Origin: Pontibacter lucknowensis
GTDB taxonomy: Bacteria; Bacteroidota; Bacteroidia; Cytophagales; Hymenobacteraceae
Length of the DNA: 64,000 nt
NCBI RefSeq assembly: GCF_900156415.1
Contig: NZ_FTNM01000001.1
Span: 62,001 to 126,000 of the forward strand
Direction: 5' to 3'
Shown: positions 53,287-62,958 of the stretch, one piece after another
Layout of the letters: each line of letters begins with the position of its first letter
Position numbering within the stretch: the stretch's first letter is position 1
Position numbers and translations under genes: made by a program
Notes under the pieces: model-generated
What the model was told of the DNA's origin: nothing
Databases searched by the model: none
Seen by the model: the letters and a program-made list of their open reading frames with translations, nothing else

Positions 53287-55914
53287 TTAAAGTGAGGCCA
53301 GGCTCTGCTCAATGGCGTGAATCTTGGCTTCGGCATCGGCTTGCTTCTTGCGCTCGTTGGCGATTACCGCTTCCGGGGCACCGCTTACGAAACGCTCGTT
53401 GCTCAACTTCTTCACAACTGAGTTGAGGAAGCCTCTGGTGTACTCCAGCTCCTTCTGCAGACGTTCCCGCTCAGCTTCCACGTCAATATTGCCCTCCATT
53501 GGGATGAAGAACTCGTCGCCAGCCTCTACGAAGCTGATGGCGCCTTCTACGTTCTCCTGCACGAGCGAAATTTCGTTTATGTTCGCCAGCTTGCGGATGA
53601 TGCTGATGAAGTCCTCGTAGCCATCCTGGTTCATCACTTTAATGGCCAGATCAAGCGACTTGTTAGGCGATATGTTCTTCGAGTTGCGGATGTTGCGGAT
53701 AGCAGCCACGATTTTAAGCACGCTCTCCATTTTCTCGTTGAGCTGTTTATCAAACTTGTCCTGCTTCGGCCAGGCAGAAACGATCAGGTATTCCTTCTCT
53801 TTACGCTCTTTCAGGTCGTGCCAGATCTCCTCTGTAATAAACGGCATAAACGGATGCAGCACTTTCAGCACCTTCTCCAGGTATACAATGGTTGTATCCA
53901 GCGTCTGCTTGTCGATCGGCTGCTGGTAGGCAGGCTTGATCATTTCGAGGTAGCTCGAGCAGAAGTCGTCCCATACCAGTTTGTAAACCGCCAGCAGGGC
54001 GTCCGAAATACGGAACTTCGTGAAGTGATCCTCGATCTGTACGAATGCCTCGTTGAAGCGGGAGTCGAACCAAGCCATGGCCGTTTCGTTCGGGCATGGC
54101 AGGCTCTCGTCTACTTCCCACCCTTTGATCAAACGGTATGCGTTCCAGATTTTGTTGCTGAAGTTACGTCCCTGCTCCACTAGTTTCTCATCGAACAGCA
54201 GGTCATTGCCAGCTGGTGAGCTGAACAACATACCGGCACGTACACCATCAGCGCCGTACTGGTCGATCAGGTCGAGCGGATCTGGCGAGTTGCCTAACTG
54301 CTTCGACATCTTACGACCCTGCGTATCACGCACGATACCGGTCAGGTATACATTGCGGAACGGCGGCTCATTGCGGAACTCAAATCCGGCCATGATCATA
54401 CGGGCTACCCAGAAGAAGAGAATCTCCGGAGCTGTTACCAGATCGTTGGTCGGATAGTAGTAGAGGATGTCCTTGTTATCCGGATCTTTAAATCCGTCGA
54501 ACACCGAGATTGGCCACAGCCAGGAAGAGAACCAGGTATCCAGCACGTCCTCGTCCTGACGCAGGTCTTCAGCTTGCAGGTTGTCGTTGCCGCTCTGCTT
54601 GCGTGCCAGTTCAAGCGCCTCTTCAGCTGAAGTTGCCACTACAAACGAGCCATCCGGCAGGTAGTAAGCAGGGATCTGCTGTCCCCACCACAGTTGACGT
54701 GAAATACACCAGTCGTGTACGTTCTCCATCCAGGAGCGGTACATGTTCTTGAACTTCGGCGGGTGCAGACGAATCTCATCATTCATCACAGCATCGAGGG
54801 CCGGCTTGGCCATTTTGTCCATTTTGCACCACCACTGCATCGACAAGCGCGGCTCAATTACAGCACCTGTACGCTCAGAAGTCTGCAGTACGCTCGCATA
54901 CTCTTCTATCTTCACCAGCAAACCAGCTTCCTGCAGGTCCTTTACGATGTTGCGACGGGCCGCGAAACGGTCCTGCCCCACGTATAGCTGCGCCTTTTCG
55001 TTCAGCGTACCGTCATCATTCAGGATGTCGATGGTCGGCAGCTGGTGCTTCTGGCCCAGTTCGTAGTCGTTCAGATCATGCGCAGGAGTTACCTTCAAGG
55101 CACCCGTACCGAACTCAATCGACACGTACTCATCCAGAATCACCGGAATCTCTTTTCCCAGCAAAGGAATATGCACAGACTTGCCGTGCAGGTGGGTATA
55201 GCGCTCGTCATTTGGGTTCACAGCCACGGCCACGTCTGCCATGATCGTTTCAGGACGTGAAGTCGCCACGGTGATATAGGTTGGCTCTGCAGCACCTACT
55301 ACTTCATAGTTCAGGTGGTACATCTTGGCCATGGTGTCTTTCGGAACCACCTCTTCGTCAGAAAGAGCGGTTTTACCCTGTGGGTCCCAATTTACCATGC
55401 GCACACCGCGGTAGATCTGGCCTTTGCGGTACAGGTCCACAAACACTTCGATTACGGCCGCGCTCATGTCGTCTTCCATTGTGAAGCGGGTACGGTCCCA
55501 GTCGCAGGAGGCGCCCAGTTTTTTCAGCTGCTCCAGAATGATGCCGCCGTATTTCTCTTTCCACTCCCAAGCATACTTCAGAAACTCCTCGCGGGTCAGG
55601 TCTGCTTTATTAATGCCTTTTTCCTTGAGCATAGCCACCACTTTAGCCTCAGTGGCGATAGATGCGTGGTCAGTGCCCGGTACCCAGCAAGCCTCCTTGC
55701 CCTTCATGCGCGCACGACGAATCAGCACATCCTGAATCGTGTTATTGAGCATGTGGCCCATATGTAATACGCCCGTTACGTTTGGCGGCGGAATCACGAT
55801 GGTGTAAGGTTCCTTTTTCGGGTTAGGTGTAGAACGGAAGAAGCCGCGCTGCATCCAGCTGCTGTACCACTTCTCTTCTACTTCTCTGGGATTATATTTT
55901 GTTGAAATCGACAT
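53287..55914 (-). CDS. valS: Valine--tRNA ligase
   Basis: 875 residues. Class I synthetase: HIGH-type motif HMGH at 51-54 after PPPNVTGVL, and KMSKQLGNS (about residue 530). The editing (CP1) domain lies between them (about 190-390, with [14 protein letters not shown]). An anticodon-binding domain follows and the protein ends in a ValS-type coiled-coil arm (about 805-875: [22 protein letters not shown]). The length is usual for the enzyme. It charges tRNA-Val and edits misacylated threonine. A TAATTTTG promoter element lies 37 bp upstream. No T-box or other leader is visible. Confidence 0.97.
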   Translation of the reverse strand: MSISTKYNPREVEEKWYSSWMQRGFFRSTPNPKKEPYTIVIPPPNVTGVLHMGHMLNNTIQDVLIRRARMKGKEACWVPGTDHASIATEAKVVAMLKEKGINKADLTREEFLKYAWEWKEKYGGIILEQLKKLGASCDWDRTRFTMEDDMSAAVIEVFVDLYRKGQIYRGVRMVNWDPQGKTALSDEEVVPKDTMAKMYHLNYEVVGAAEPTYITVATSRPETIMADVAVAVNPNDERYTHLHGKSVHIPLLGKEIPVILDEYVSIEFGTGALKVTPAHDLNDYELGQKHQLPTIDILNDDGTLNEKAQLYVGQDRFAARRNIVKDLQEAGLLVKIEEYASVLQTSERTGAVIEPRLSMQWWCKMDKMAKPALDAVMNDEIRLHPPKFKNMYRSWMENVHDWCISRQLWWGQQIPAYYLPDGSFVVATSAEEALELARKQSGNDNLQAEDLRQDEDVLDTWFSSWLWPISVFDGFKDPDNKDILYYYPTNDLVTAPEILFFWVARMIMAGFEFRNEPPFRNVYLTGIVRDTQGRKMSKQLGNSPDPLDLIDQYGADGVRAGMLFSSPAGNDLLFDEKLVEQGRNFSNKIWNAYRLIKGWEVDESLPCPNETAMAWFDSRFNEAFVQIEDHFTKFRISDALLAVYKLVWDDFCSSYLEMIKPAYQQPIDKQTLDTTIVYLEKVLKVLHPFMPFITEEIWHDLKERKEKEYLIVSAWPKQDKFDKQLNEKMESVLKIVAAIRNIRNSKNISPNKSLDLAIKVMNQDGYEDFISIIRKLANINEISLVQENVEGAISFVEAGDEFFIPMEGNIDVEAERERLQKELEYTRGFLNSVVKKLSNERFVSGAPEAVIANERKKQADAEAKIHAIEQSLASL

Positions 55915-55950
55915 CGTAAACTAGTTTTTTCTGCTATTAGCGCTAAAAGG

Positions 55951-55958
55951 CAAAATTA
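55951..55958 (-). promoter_or_regulatory. -7 element TAATTTTG, valS
   Basis: Reverse-strand match to TAnnTTTG, 37 bp upstream of the valS start. Confidence 0.5.
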
Positions 55959-56168
55959 GCGATTTTACGTTAATTGTTGATTGCTAATTGTGGATTGTTG
56001 TGTGCTATACCTGATTTTGCCGATTTAAACCTTTTATGACTTTTCGGCCATCGGGATAAATCTAAAAGATTCCTACCACTTCAAGAATCCAGGTTCCTCA
56101 CGAAAGTTCGCAATGACAGTGATATACTTTAATTCTTATATAACAACATATGAGGCTTTCTCCACACC

Positions 56169-56741
56169 CTACTCAACCCGGATATCATACCTTGTCAGTA
56201 AACCAATCAGACCACTTTGTGAGAACTTTGCCTTCTTGATGTTATTGACTTCGGGATCGATCGTGTAGTTGTAGGCTGTGACCAGATCAGCTTCGTTAAG
56301 GTTAGTTCGCTCAAACATGGCACCCGCTAAATCTGCGTTATCAAACCTGGCCTTGGTTAAATTGGCTTGCTCGAATACCGCATTTTTGAGAGAGCAATCG
56401 ATAAAGTGGGTCTTGGGCATTTTTCGGCGCAGAAAAGAGGTATAGTCCATCAGGCAACTCTCAAAACCAACCGTAAACAGAAACTCCTCGCACTCGTTGA
56501 AGTTGATGCCTGTGAGCTTGCACTCTTTGAACGTGACGTTGTTCAGCGTTGAGTTGCTCAGCTTCAGCATGGCCAGGTTACAGCCTATAAACTGGCAGTC
56601 AGTAAAGCGATTGTTGGAGAAATCACTGTTAGAGAAATCGCAGTTTTTGAACACACAGTCCTCGAACTCACGCCCTTTGATGGCTTTGCCTGGGTATGTG
56701 ATTTTTTCGAACGTTTTATCCTGATGTAGTTGCTCTTCCAT
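56169..56741 (-). CDS. Pentapeptide-repeat protein
   Basis: 190 residues from the ATG at 56741 (a longer open frame upstream reads through the terminator and is not used). Repeats of the A(D/N)LXX type run through two blocks: about 20-75 (CDFSNSDFSNNRFTDCQF) and about 100-150 (FEQANLTKARFDNADLAGAMF). These form a right-handed quadrilateral beta-helix. Some family members mimic DNA and protect gyrase; most have unknown roles. No signal peptide, so it is likely cytoplasmic. It lies downstream of the ferredoxin gene but is separated by a terminator. Confidence 0.87.
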   Translation of the reverse strand: MEEQLHQDKTFEKITYPGKAIKGREFEDCVFKNCDFSNSDFSNNRFTDCQFIGCNLAMLKLSNSTLNNVTFKECKLTGINFNECEEFLFTVGFESCLMDYTSFLRRKMPKTHFIDCSLKNAVFEQANLTKARFDNADLAGAMFERTNLNEADLVTAYNYTIDPEVNNIKKAKFSQSGLIGLLTRYDIRVE

Positions 56742-56766
56742 AGGTATAGCTTGTAAAGATGAAATA

Positions 56767-56796
56767 AAAAAACCTGCCGTGAAAGACAGGTTTTTT
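56767..56796 (-). terminator. Terminator after the ferredoxin gene
   Basis: AAAAAACCTG and its complement around a 10-nt loop. It also contributes T6 on the plus strand. Confidence 0.85.
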
Positions 56797-56818
56797 GTGC
56801 TGTTGGTGTTGGCTATAC

Positions 56819-57190
<372 letters not shown>

Positions 57191-57194
57191 TTAG

Positions 57195-57229
57195 TACTTT
57201 TGTATCGCTTTATTTACCGAACAAAATTA
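57195..57229. promoter_or_regulatory. Divergent promoter elements, ferredoxin / acyl-CoA reductase
   Basis: On the plus strand TACTTTTG lies at 57195-57202; on the minus strand TAATTTTG lies at 57222-57229, with a TTTG 20 nt further upstream of it. The minus-strand pair is the better consensus match. The two elements are only 19 bp apart. Confidence 0.55.
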
Positions 57230-57277
57230 GGAACATTAAGTATCCGTATCAAATAAATTTTAACACAGCGGTTTGCC

Positions 57278-58288
57278 ATGACATTAGAGAACAGAATCGA
57301 AGCTTTCGTGAAGTTGGGGAAGCAACTGCAGGATATGACGCCTGATGAGCGCAAGGCCCTGTCTTTTGTTGCACAAGCTAAAAACCCTTGGTTCGACGAG
57401 GCCAGCGTTTCTGCCGCTCTTCAGGGTGTAATCACCCTGCTCAATGAGCAATACCTCCGTGAATGGCTTTACCCTTACCACCTCAAACAGGTTACACCGA
57501 AAAAGGTTGGCGTCGTCATGGCCGGCAATATTCCGATGGTCGGTTTCCACGATTTTATGTCGGTGCTGCTGAGCGGGCACTTCCTGCTGGCTAAGCTGAG
57601 TTCGGATGACGATGTGCTAATGCGCCGCCTCGCCAGCATGCTGGTAGGTATAGAACCTGCTTTTGCCAACCAGTTCGAGTTCGTGGACATGCTCAAGGAA
57701 GCTGATGCTATTATTGCGACTGGCTCCGATAATACGGCCCGCTACTTTGAATACTATTTTGCCAAGCGCCCGCACATCATCCGGAAGAACCGCACCAGCA
57801 TCGGCGTGCTGACAGGCTACGAAGAGACCGAAGAGCTACATGCCCTGGGCAACGATATTTTCCAGTACTATGGGCTGGGCTGCCGCAACGTCTCCAAGGT
57901 ATACGTACCGGTAGGCTATACCTTCGACAAACTGTACGAAGCTAATGAGCACCATAAAACCATTCTGGACCACCACAAGTACCAGAACAACTACGACTAT
58001 AACAAGTCGATTTTGTTGGTTAACCGCGTACCGCACTTCGACAACGGTTTCCTATTGATTCAGCCTAGCGAGAACTTGGTATCGCCTATCTCGGTGCTGT
58101 TTTACGAGACTTTCACGTCCCTGCCTGACCTGCGCCACAAACTGGCTGCCGTAAAGGATAAAACCCAATGCGTGGTATCTGCCCACGGCTGGTTAGAGGG
58201 TTCTATACCGTTCGGTGATGCCCAGTGCCCGATGCCGTGGGATTATGCTGATGGTGTTGATACGATGGCGTTTTTACAGAAGCTGTAG
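57278..58288 (+). CDS. Acyl-CoA reductase (LuxC-like)
   Basis: 336 residues, without signal or membrane helix. It has an aldehyde-dehydrogenase-type layout: a nucleotide-binding motif region VGVVMAGNIPMVGFHDF (about 77-93), IIATGSDNTARYFEYYF (about 148-164), RKNRTSIGVLTG, and the catalytic Cys candidate in YGLGCRNVSKVYVP (about 198-211). This is the acyl-CoA reductase family that in Bacteroidota is widely kept next to a ferredoxin gene; the physiological substrate is not known. It is divergent from the ferredoxin gene. Confidence 0.87.
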   Translation: MTLENRIEAFVKLGKQLQDMTPDERKALSFVAQAKNPWFDEASVSAALQGVITLLNEQYLREWLYPYHLKQVTPKKVGVVMAGNIPMVGFHDFMSVLLSGHFLLAKLSSDDDVLMRRLASMLVGIEPAFANQFEFVDMLKEADAIIATGSDNTARYFEYYFAKRPHIIRKNRTSIGVLTGYEETEELHALGNDIFQYYGLGCRNVSKVYVPVGYTFDKLYEANEHHKTILDHHKYQNNYDYNKSILLVNRVPHFDNGFLLIQPSENLVSPISVLFYETFTSLPDLRHKLAAVKDKTQCVVSAHGWLEGSIPFGDAQCPMPWDYADGVDTMAFLQKL

Positions 58289-58335
58289 GTATAGCATTAA
58301 GCTATTAAAATCGCCTCCTTCCTAGAACCAAAATA

Positions 58336-58378
58336 TTAGTGTGGCATGTTTTGTGGTTATACACCTGCCAACACTAAA
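58336..58378 (+). promoter_or_regulatory. Inverted repeat in the leader of the 99-residue gene
   Basis: TTAGTGTGGCA at 58336-58346 pairs with TGCCAACACTAA at 58367-58378 with a single bulge. The hairpin ends 11 bp before the start codon and could control translation or transcription. Confidence 0.4.
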
Positions 58379-58389
58379 ATTTTACGACT

Positions 58390-58689
58390 ATGAAGAGGAC
58401 CGAGAAGAGAGCCAGTCTGATTGAGAAGGAGCGAATCCCGATGCTCCACTTTAGCACTGAGGATGTGCTGAAAGACCCCGATGCCCGTAGCATACGCAAC
58501 TACGAGGCCAACCGCGCCACTATTTTGGGCAATGCCTATCGCAACAAAGCCATTATTACGTTCTGCACCGAGGATGGCGATGTAAAGAAAGTAGAAACCA
58601 CCGTTTGGTGCTACGACGATAAGTTTGTGCTTTTGAAATCAGGAACGTTTCTGCCGCTAAAATCCATCCTTAAGATTGAGAACAGCTAA
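58390..58689 (+). CDS. Hypothetical small basic protein
   Basis: 99 residues with no signal or membrane helix. The first 35 residues are charged and helical; the rest looks like a small beta-rich fold (AIITFCTEDGDVKKVETTVWCYDDKFVLLKSG). I do not recognise a family. A leader hairpin precedes it and a hairpin at 58755-58792 follows, so it is transcribed alone. Confidence 0.75.
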   Translation: MKRTEKRASLIEKERIPMLHFSTEDVLKDPDARSIRNYEANRATILGNAYRNKAIITFCTEDGDVKKVETTVWCYDDKFVLLKSGTFLPLKSILKIENS

Positions 58690-58754
58690 TGGTACAAAAA
58701 CTTACTCACCTGACTTACTGTTATACCTGTAACCCTAGTCCAGCAAAAGCATGA

Positions 58755-58792
58755 CAGCCCGCACACGAAGTTAATACTCCGTTGCGGGCTGT
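58755..58792. terminator. Bidirectional terminator
   Basis: CAGCCCGCA and TGCGGGCTG arms around an imperfect inner stem, followed by GTTTAATT. It lies between convergent genes. Confidence 0.75.
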
Positions 58793-58817
58793 TTAATTGT
58801 ACTGCTTTTTAGTTATC

Positions 58818-59672
58818 TTAAATCCTTTCTAGCACCTTCACAATCAGGCTGTCAATCACTTCTTCGGCATTCGTAGCGAACTCCTGCGAAATGCGGTTAG
58901 CCACGATGGCGTTGAGCGATAACATTTCGTGGCCCAACAGACGGCCCATGGCATAATAGCCGGCCGTCTCCATTTCGAAGTTGGTGATACGGAAGTCGCA
59001 TACCTTGAAATCCTGGTAGACCTTCAGCAGGTCAGGATTGCGCAATCCGCCACGCAGCACGCGTCCCTGCGGGGCGTAGAAGCCCGGGCAAGTTAGCGTG
59101 TTTCCAGGAATCATATCAAATGCAATTTTCTCGATCAGGCTTTTGGAGCCATTTACGCAGTATGGACGGAAACCCACACCTAATTGCTCCTGCAGCGCTT
59201 TGGTAATGCTTTGCTCATTTTCGTCCTGCTCCAGCGGGTAGAATTCCATCAGCGAGTCCAGGCCAATACCATGATGAGACGCCAGGTGACTACCCAGCGG
59301 GATATCAGACTGCAACGAACCAGAAGTGCCGATGCGAACGATCTTCAACGAGATCTTCTCCTCATTCGGCTCACGTGACTGAAAATCGATGTTCACCAGT
59401 GCATCCAGTTCATTCATCAGAATATCGATGTTATCCGTTCCCATACCTGTCGAGATGACCGTAATACGCTTACCCTTATAGTAACCAGTATGCGTTACAA
59501 ACTCCCGTTTGGTAATCTGCACCTCTATCTCGTCAAAATACTTACTCACCATAGACACACGATCAGGGTCACCAACCGTAATGATGGTATCTGAAATATG
59601 TTCTGGCTGCAGGTTTAGGTGATAAATAGTGCCGTTCTTATTGATGATCAGTTCTGATTCTGGAATTGCCAT
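58818..59672 (-). CDS. Nucleoside phosphorylase (uridine phosphorylase-like)
   Basis: 284 residues from the ATG at 59672; an upstream ATG at 59720 would run through the terminator of the preceding gene and is not supported. The PNP/UDP phosphorylase fold is clear: TVGDPDRVSMVSKYF (about 32-46), VISTGMGTDNIDILMNEL (about 74-91), RIGTSGSLQSDIPLG (about 113-127), and FEMETAGYYAMGRLLG (about 232-247). It phosphorolyses a nucleoside to base and ribose-1-phosphate. The substrate is probably uridine by family, but this is not certain. Confidence 0.9.
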   Translation of the reverse strand: MAIPESELIINKNGTIYHLNLQPEHISDTIITVGDPDRVSMVSKYFDEIEVQITKREFVTHTGYYKGKRITVISTGMGTDNIDILMNELDALVNIDFQSREPNEEKISLKIVRIGTSGSLQSDIPLGSHLASHHGIGLDSLMEFYPLEQDENEQSITKALQEQLGVGFRPYCVNGSKSLIEKIAFDMIPGNTLTCPGFYAPQGRVLRGGLRNPDLLKVYQDFKVCDFRITNFEMETAGYYAMGRLLGHEMLSLNAIVANRISQEFATNAEEVIDSLIVKVLERI

Positions 59673-59695
59673 AGGATTGGTTACGTTAGAAACAA

Positions 59696-59729
59696 AGAAA
59701 AGCGTGGCTGTAGGGCGCACGCTTTTCTG
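59696..59729 (-). terminator. Terminator after trhO
   Basis: AAAAGCGTG and CACGCTTTT arms; on the minus strand the stem is followed by TTTG and TTTC. Confidence 0.75.
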
Positions 59730-59744
59730 AGCTTTAGAGAATAC

Positions 59745-60713
59745 TTATTTAGATACGATAGAAGTCTTGCGACGGTTGAATCCTTTTAATGGATTGTAGC
59801 CATTCAGGTTCTTCTGGTAGTAGCCTGTGCCGTCGTACGGACGCTTTTCCGGGTGCTCTCTGCACTCCGTGGAGCAGGCGCCTTCCAGTTCCCAGCCACA
59901 CTTTTCGCAGATCGGCACGTGCAGGTTGCACACTGGGTTAGCGCAGTTCACCATGCGGTCTTCTACAGTACCACATACGTGGCATTTGGAGATCACCGTA
60001 GGGTTCACAGAGTTCACATCCACCGCTACACGGTTGTCGAACACATAGCATTTGCCCTCAAAATCTTCACCGCCGGCCTCTTTGCCGTACTTGATGATAC
60101 CGCCATGCAGTTGGTATACATCTTCAAAACCTTGCTCCAGTAAGAAGGCACTGGCTTTTTCGCACTTGATGCCGCCTGTGCAGTAGGTCAGGATTTTCTT
60201 GCCTTTCAACTCTTCTTTCAAGGCATCGATCTTCTCCGGAAACTCACGGAAGTTCTCGATATCCAGGGTAACGGCGTTTTTGAAACGGCCCACGCTGTAC
60301 TCGTAATCCGAGCGCATGTCCATCACTACCACGTCGTCGCGGTCTTTCATCTCCTTGAACTCTTTTGGCTCCAAGTGTATACCTGTGCGCACGTTCGGGT
60401 CGATGTGTAACAGACCAGAGTGCACGATCTCAGCTTTGGTGCGCACGTGCAACTTGGCAAATGCGTGCTTGTCTGACTCGTCTACCTTAAAGTCCACCTT
60501 AGCGAAGCGTGGGTCGGCTTTCACGATCTCCATATACTTGTCGCAGTCTTCTTTCAGACCAGACACGGTGCCGTTGAGGCCCTCTTTGGAAATGATGATA
60601 CGGCCGAGCAGATTCAGCTCCAGGCAAAGTAAATGGTGCTCCTCCCGGAACCCCTCAGGATCTGCTATCGGTGTGTAGCAGTAGTACAGTAGTATGCTGT
60701 ATGGCTTGTTCAT
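59745..60713 (-). CDS. trhO: tRNA uridine(34) hydroxylase TrhO
   Basis: 322 residues. The N-terminal acylphosphatase-like domain (about 1-95; GRIIISKEGLNGTVSG) is followed by a rhodanese domain (about 115-215) with the catalytic C178 in LTYCTGGIKC, and a Cys-rich C-terminal part with C--C and C-----C pairs likely to bind zinc (about 240-285). TrhO uses oxygen to hydroxylate U34 of tRNAs, a step toward 5-methoxyuridine and related bases. A cluster of Cys at the end matches the family. Confidence 0.93.
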   Translation of the reverse strand: MNKPYSILLYYCYTPIADPEGFREEHHLLCLELNLLGRIIISKEGLNGTVSGLKEDCDKYMEIVKADPRFAKVDFKVDESDKHAFAKLHVRTKAEIVHSGLLHIDPNVRTGIHLEPKEFKEMKDRDDVVVMDMRSDYEYSVGRFKNAVTLDIENFREFPEKIDALKEELKGKKILTYCTGGIKCEKASAFLLEQGFEDVYQLHGGIIKYGKEAGGEDFEGKCYVFDNRVAVDVNSVNPTVISKCHVCGTVEDRMVNCANPVCNLHVPICEKCGWELEGACSTECREHPEKRPYDGTGYYQKNLNGYNPLKGFNRRKTSIVSK

Positions 60714-60938
60714 AACTGCTTAGTTTCAGCTAAGTGTTAAAATTGATTATTTATTGTCTGAATCTTTATATAGGACCCCTACCCCAAGGATTTTCAGGAA
60801 AGATTAACAGGATTATACTTCCCAATTACTCCATCACGAATTCACTCATTCAAAGATTTAAAAGCAAAGGTAAAACCTGCTGCTATACCTAAAAATGACC
60901 TATGTCAGTTTTGCAACAGCAGATGCCGGCAAAAAAGT

Positions 60939-61574
60939 TTACTTAACCGGCGCAGCTGGGTTGCCGAACACGGTGGCTTTGGCAGGCACGTTGGCTACTA
61001 CTACAGAACCCGCACCTACACGGGCATTCTTGCCGATTTTCACACCTGACACGATCACCGCGCCTGTACCAATGAAGGCACCGTCTTCTATTATTACTTC
61101 AGAGTTAATCACTGCACCTGCACCGATTTGCACATTGTCACCGATCTCGGCTTTGGTATCAACCAGCGCACGCGACTCGATCACATTGTAGTTGCCTACT
61201 TTGGCATTGTTATTCACGATGGCTCCAGCCCCGATCATGTTGCCATGGCCCAGCCAGGCAAATTCTGATACTGCGCTGAATTTATGGATGGCGTTGACAG
61301 GTACTACCTTGTACTCATCTTTGAGCATTTTGATGAGACCTTTGCGGGCGGCGGAATCCTCTACGGCCACAAACACGTCGCATTTTTTGCCGATCAGTTT
61401 CAGGAACTCGCTGTCTTCTGTGCTGCTCATCACCGACACGTTATTGAGTTCCTGCTGCTGCAGGTCCTTGCTGTCGTCGAGGAAGCAATACACGACCACA
61501 TTGTTGCTGTTGAATATATCGAGAGCTGCCGTACCCAGTTTTTGGGCACCAAGTATAATTACCGGATTTTGCAT
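60939..61574 (-). CDS. NeuD/PglD-like sugar O- or N-acyltransferase
   Basis: 211 residues. The N-terminal Rossmann-like part (about 1-85; VIILGAQKLGTAALDIF) is followed by a left-handed beta-helix of hexapeptides (about 100-205; IGDNVQIGAGAVINSEVIIEDGAFIGTGAVI). It is expected to acetylate an amino sugar or sialic-acid-like nucleotide sugar; the acceptor is not identifiable. No other glycan genes lie nearby. A TACCTTTG promoter element lies 21 bp upstream. Confidence 0.88.
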   Translation of the reverse strand: MQNPVIILGAQKLGTAALDIFNSNNVVVYCFLDDSKDLQQQELNNVSVMSSTEDSEFLKLIGKKCDVFVAVEDSAARKGLIKMLKDEYKVVPVNAIHKFSAVSEFAWLGHGNMIGAGAIVNNNAKVGNYNVIESRALVDTKAEIGDNVQIGAGAVINSEVIIEDGAFIGTGAVIVSGVKIGKNARVGAGSVVVANVPAKATVFGNPAAPVK

Positions 61575-61594
61575 AGCCTATTTCAAATAAGGTG

Positions 61595-61620
61595 CAAAGG
61601 TACGAAGATTAGTGCTAATC
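61595..61620 (-). promoter_or_regulatory. -7 element TACCTTTG and adjacent dyad
   Basis: Reverse-strand TACCTTTG at 61595-61602. Immediately upstream is the dyad GATTAG-TG-CTAATC (61607-61620), which overlaps the stop of the preceding gene and could be an operator. Confidence 0.55.
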
Positions 61621-62958
61621 TGCAGCGATTTGTGCAGGCTCGTCTTCTTCATGCTGCGGCTGACGAACAGGCAGCAGGTAGCGGAGCAGCTCGCTATTGG
61701 TTTTACAGAGCAGCAGCAGGTATACAACAAAGGGCAGCACGACTACTCTATACCTGTTGAGTGTGCCCAGATTCGGCATACTGTACGCCAGCAATACGCC
61801 CATCACAAATACATAAACGAGCACCGCCGTGAGCAGGTAGCCATAGCGCCACTTTACACGTCCCGACTCAAACAGGTCGCGCAGGAAGCCGAAGGCCAGC
61901 ACTAGCAACAGGGTATTTTCCAGAGCCGCTGCAAAGGTGCGCACATTGTACACCTCCCAGATAAAAGGTCGGAACAGCATCCCGATAAATGCCAATTGTG
62001 AGTGCAGCGCAAAACTCAGGTAGGTCGGCTCCAGGAAAGGAAAGTCGATGCGGGGTTTGCCCTGCGAGGCCAGCAAACTGACCTGGTAATTTCCATAAAC
62101 CACATCCGGCAGGCCTTCCAGGTTCAGATTCGGATTCAGCTGCGTACCCAGCCAGGCTATACCTGAGAATAGCACCAGCAACGCAAGACCTTTCAGCAGC
62201 CAGTGGATATGCGCCAGTTTTGGGCTATAAAAAATCAGCTTTAAGAGTAAAGCTAAAGCCACCGTCAACGCAAGGGCCACCGCCACAAAGTATTTCACAA
62301 GCCAGATCAGGTATAAGCCCAGCGCCGCCAGCAACAGGTATAGCACGGGCTTGCGCTCCAGCTTCCCGAACAGCAGGTATAGCGTGCTGCCCAGCAGCAG
62401 CCCCATCCCACCCATCAACACGCTTTCTTTCAGCACCCCTGACGACCAGTACACGACCGAAGGGAAAACCAGAAAAGCCACTACGGCAGGTATAGCTGTT
62501 GTTGAAAAATACCGGGCCAGCGCATTTACAAAAAACCACAACCCGGCAAAACTGAACAGAGACAGGTAGATCGAACTGAGATAGTAATTGTCATTGGTCA
62601 GCAGCATGGGCACGCTAAGCAGCCGGGGCATGTTCCAGGCGCTTTCATAGAACGGCTTTTGCAGCCCCTGTAGCGGTGTGCCACTTGGGTCATTAAAGAA
62701 GAGATAATGCAGATAACTGCCTACCCCTTGCTCATGCGCCAGGTCAGTCATCATAAGGGCACGCTTGTAATAGAGCTGCGTATCGCCTTTGTCGAATACA
62801 TAAAAACTCAATACCCCAATCAGCAGTCCGCAGGCAAGCTTGAGTAGCAGCGTCGGGAAAAAGTATGGACGCAATCCGGTGTTCCAGTTCTGTTTCCAGA
62901 GCCACCAAACTAGCCCAGCCAGCACCAGCAGGTTCAGGCCGTAAATCAGTATACTCAC
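61615..62958 (-). CDS. Polytopic membrane protein of unknown function
   Basis: 447 residues with about 11 helices. Between helix 2 and 3 is a loop with DKGDTQLYYKRA (about 56-67), and between later helices another with YGNYQVSLLASQGKPRIDFPF (about 288-308). The pattern resembles GT-C-type glycosyltransferases or O-antigen-polymerase-like proteins, but I see no diagnostic motif, so this is a guess. The tail is acidic. Its start overlaps the stop of the DUF2851 gene by 4 bp, so the two are translationally coupled. It contains six copies of the AGGTATA word. Confidence 0.8.
   Translation of the reverse strand: MSILIYGLNLLVLAGLVWWLWKQNWNTGLRPYFFPTLLLKLACGLLIGVLSFYVFDKGDTQLYYKRALMMTDLAHEQGVGSYLHYLFFNDPSGTPLQGLQKPFYESAWNMPRLLSVPMLLTNDNYYLSSIYLSLFSFAGLWFFVNALARYFSTTAIPAVVAFLVFPSVVYWSSGVLKESVLMGGMGLLLGSTLYLLFGKLERKPVLYLLLAALGLYLIWLVKYFVAVALALTVALALLLKLIFYSPKLAHIHWLLKGLALLVLFSGIAWLGTQLNPNLNLEGLPDVVYGNYQVSLLASQGKPRIDFPFLEPTYLSFALHSQLAFIGMLFRPFIWEVYNVRTFAAALENTLLLVLAFGFLRDLFESGRVKWRYGYLLTAVLVYVFVMGVLLAYSMPNLGTLNRYRVVVLPFVVYLLLLCKTNSELLRYLLPVRQPQHEEDEPAQIAAD

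Noticed and set aside
55975..56168. Short gene or RNA between valS and the pentapeptide-repeat gene
   Set aside because: No open frame with coding character or stable structure was found in this gap.
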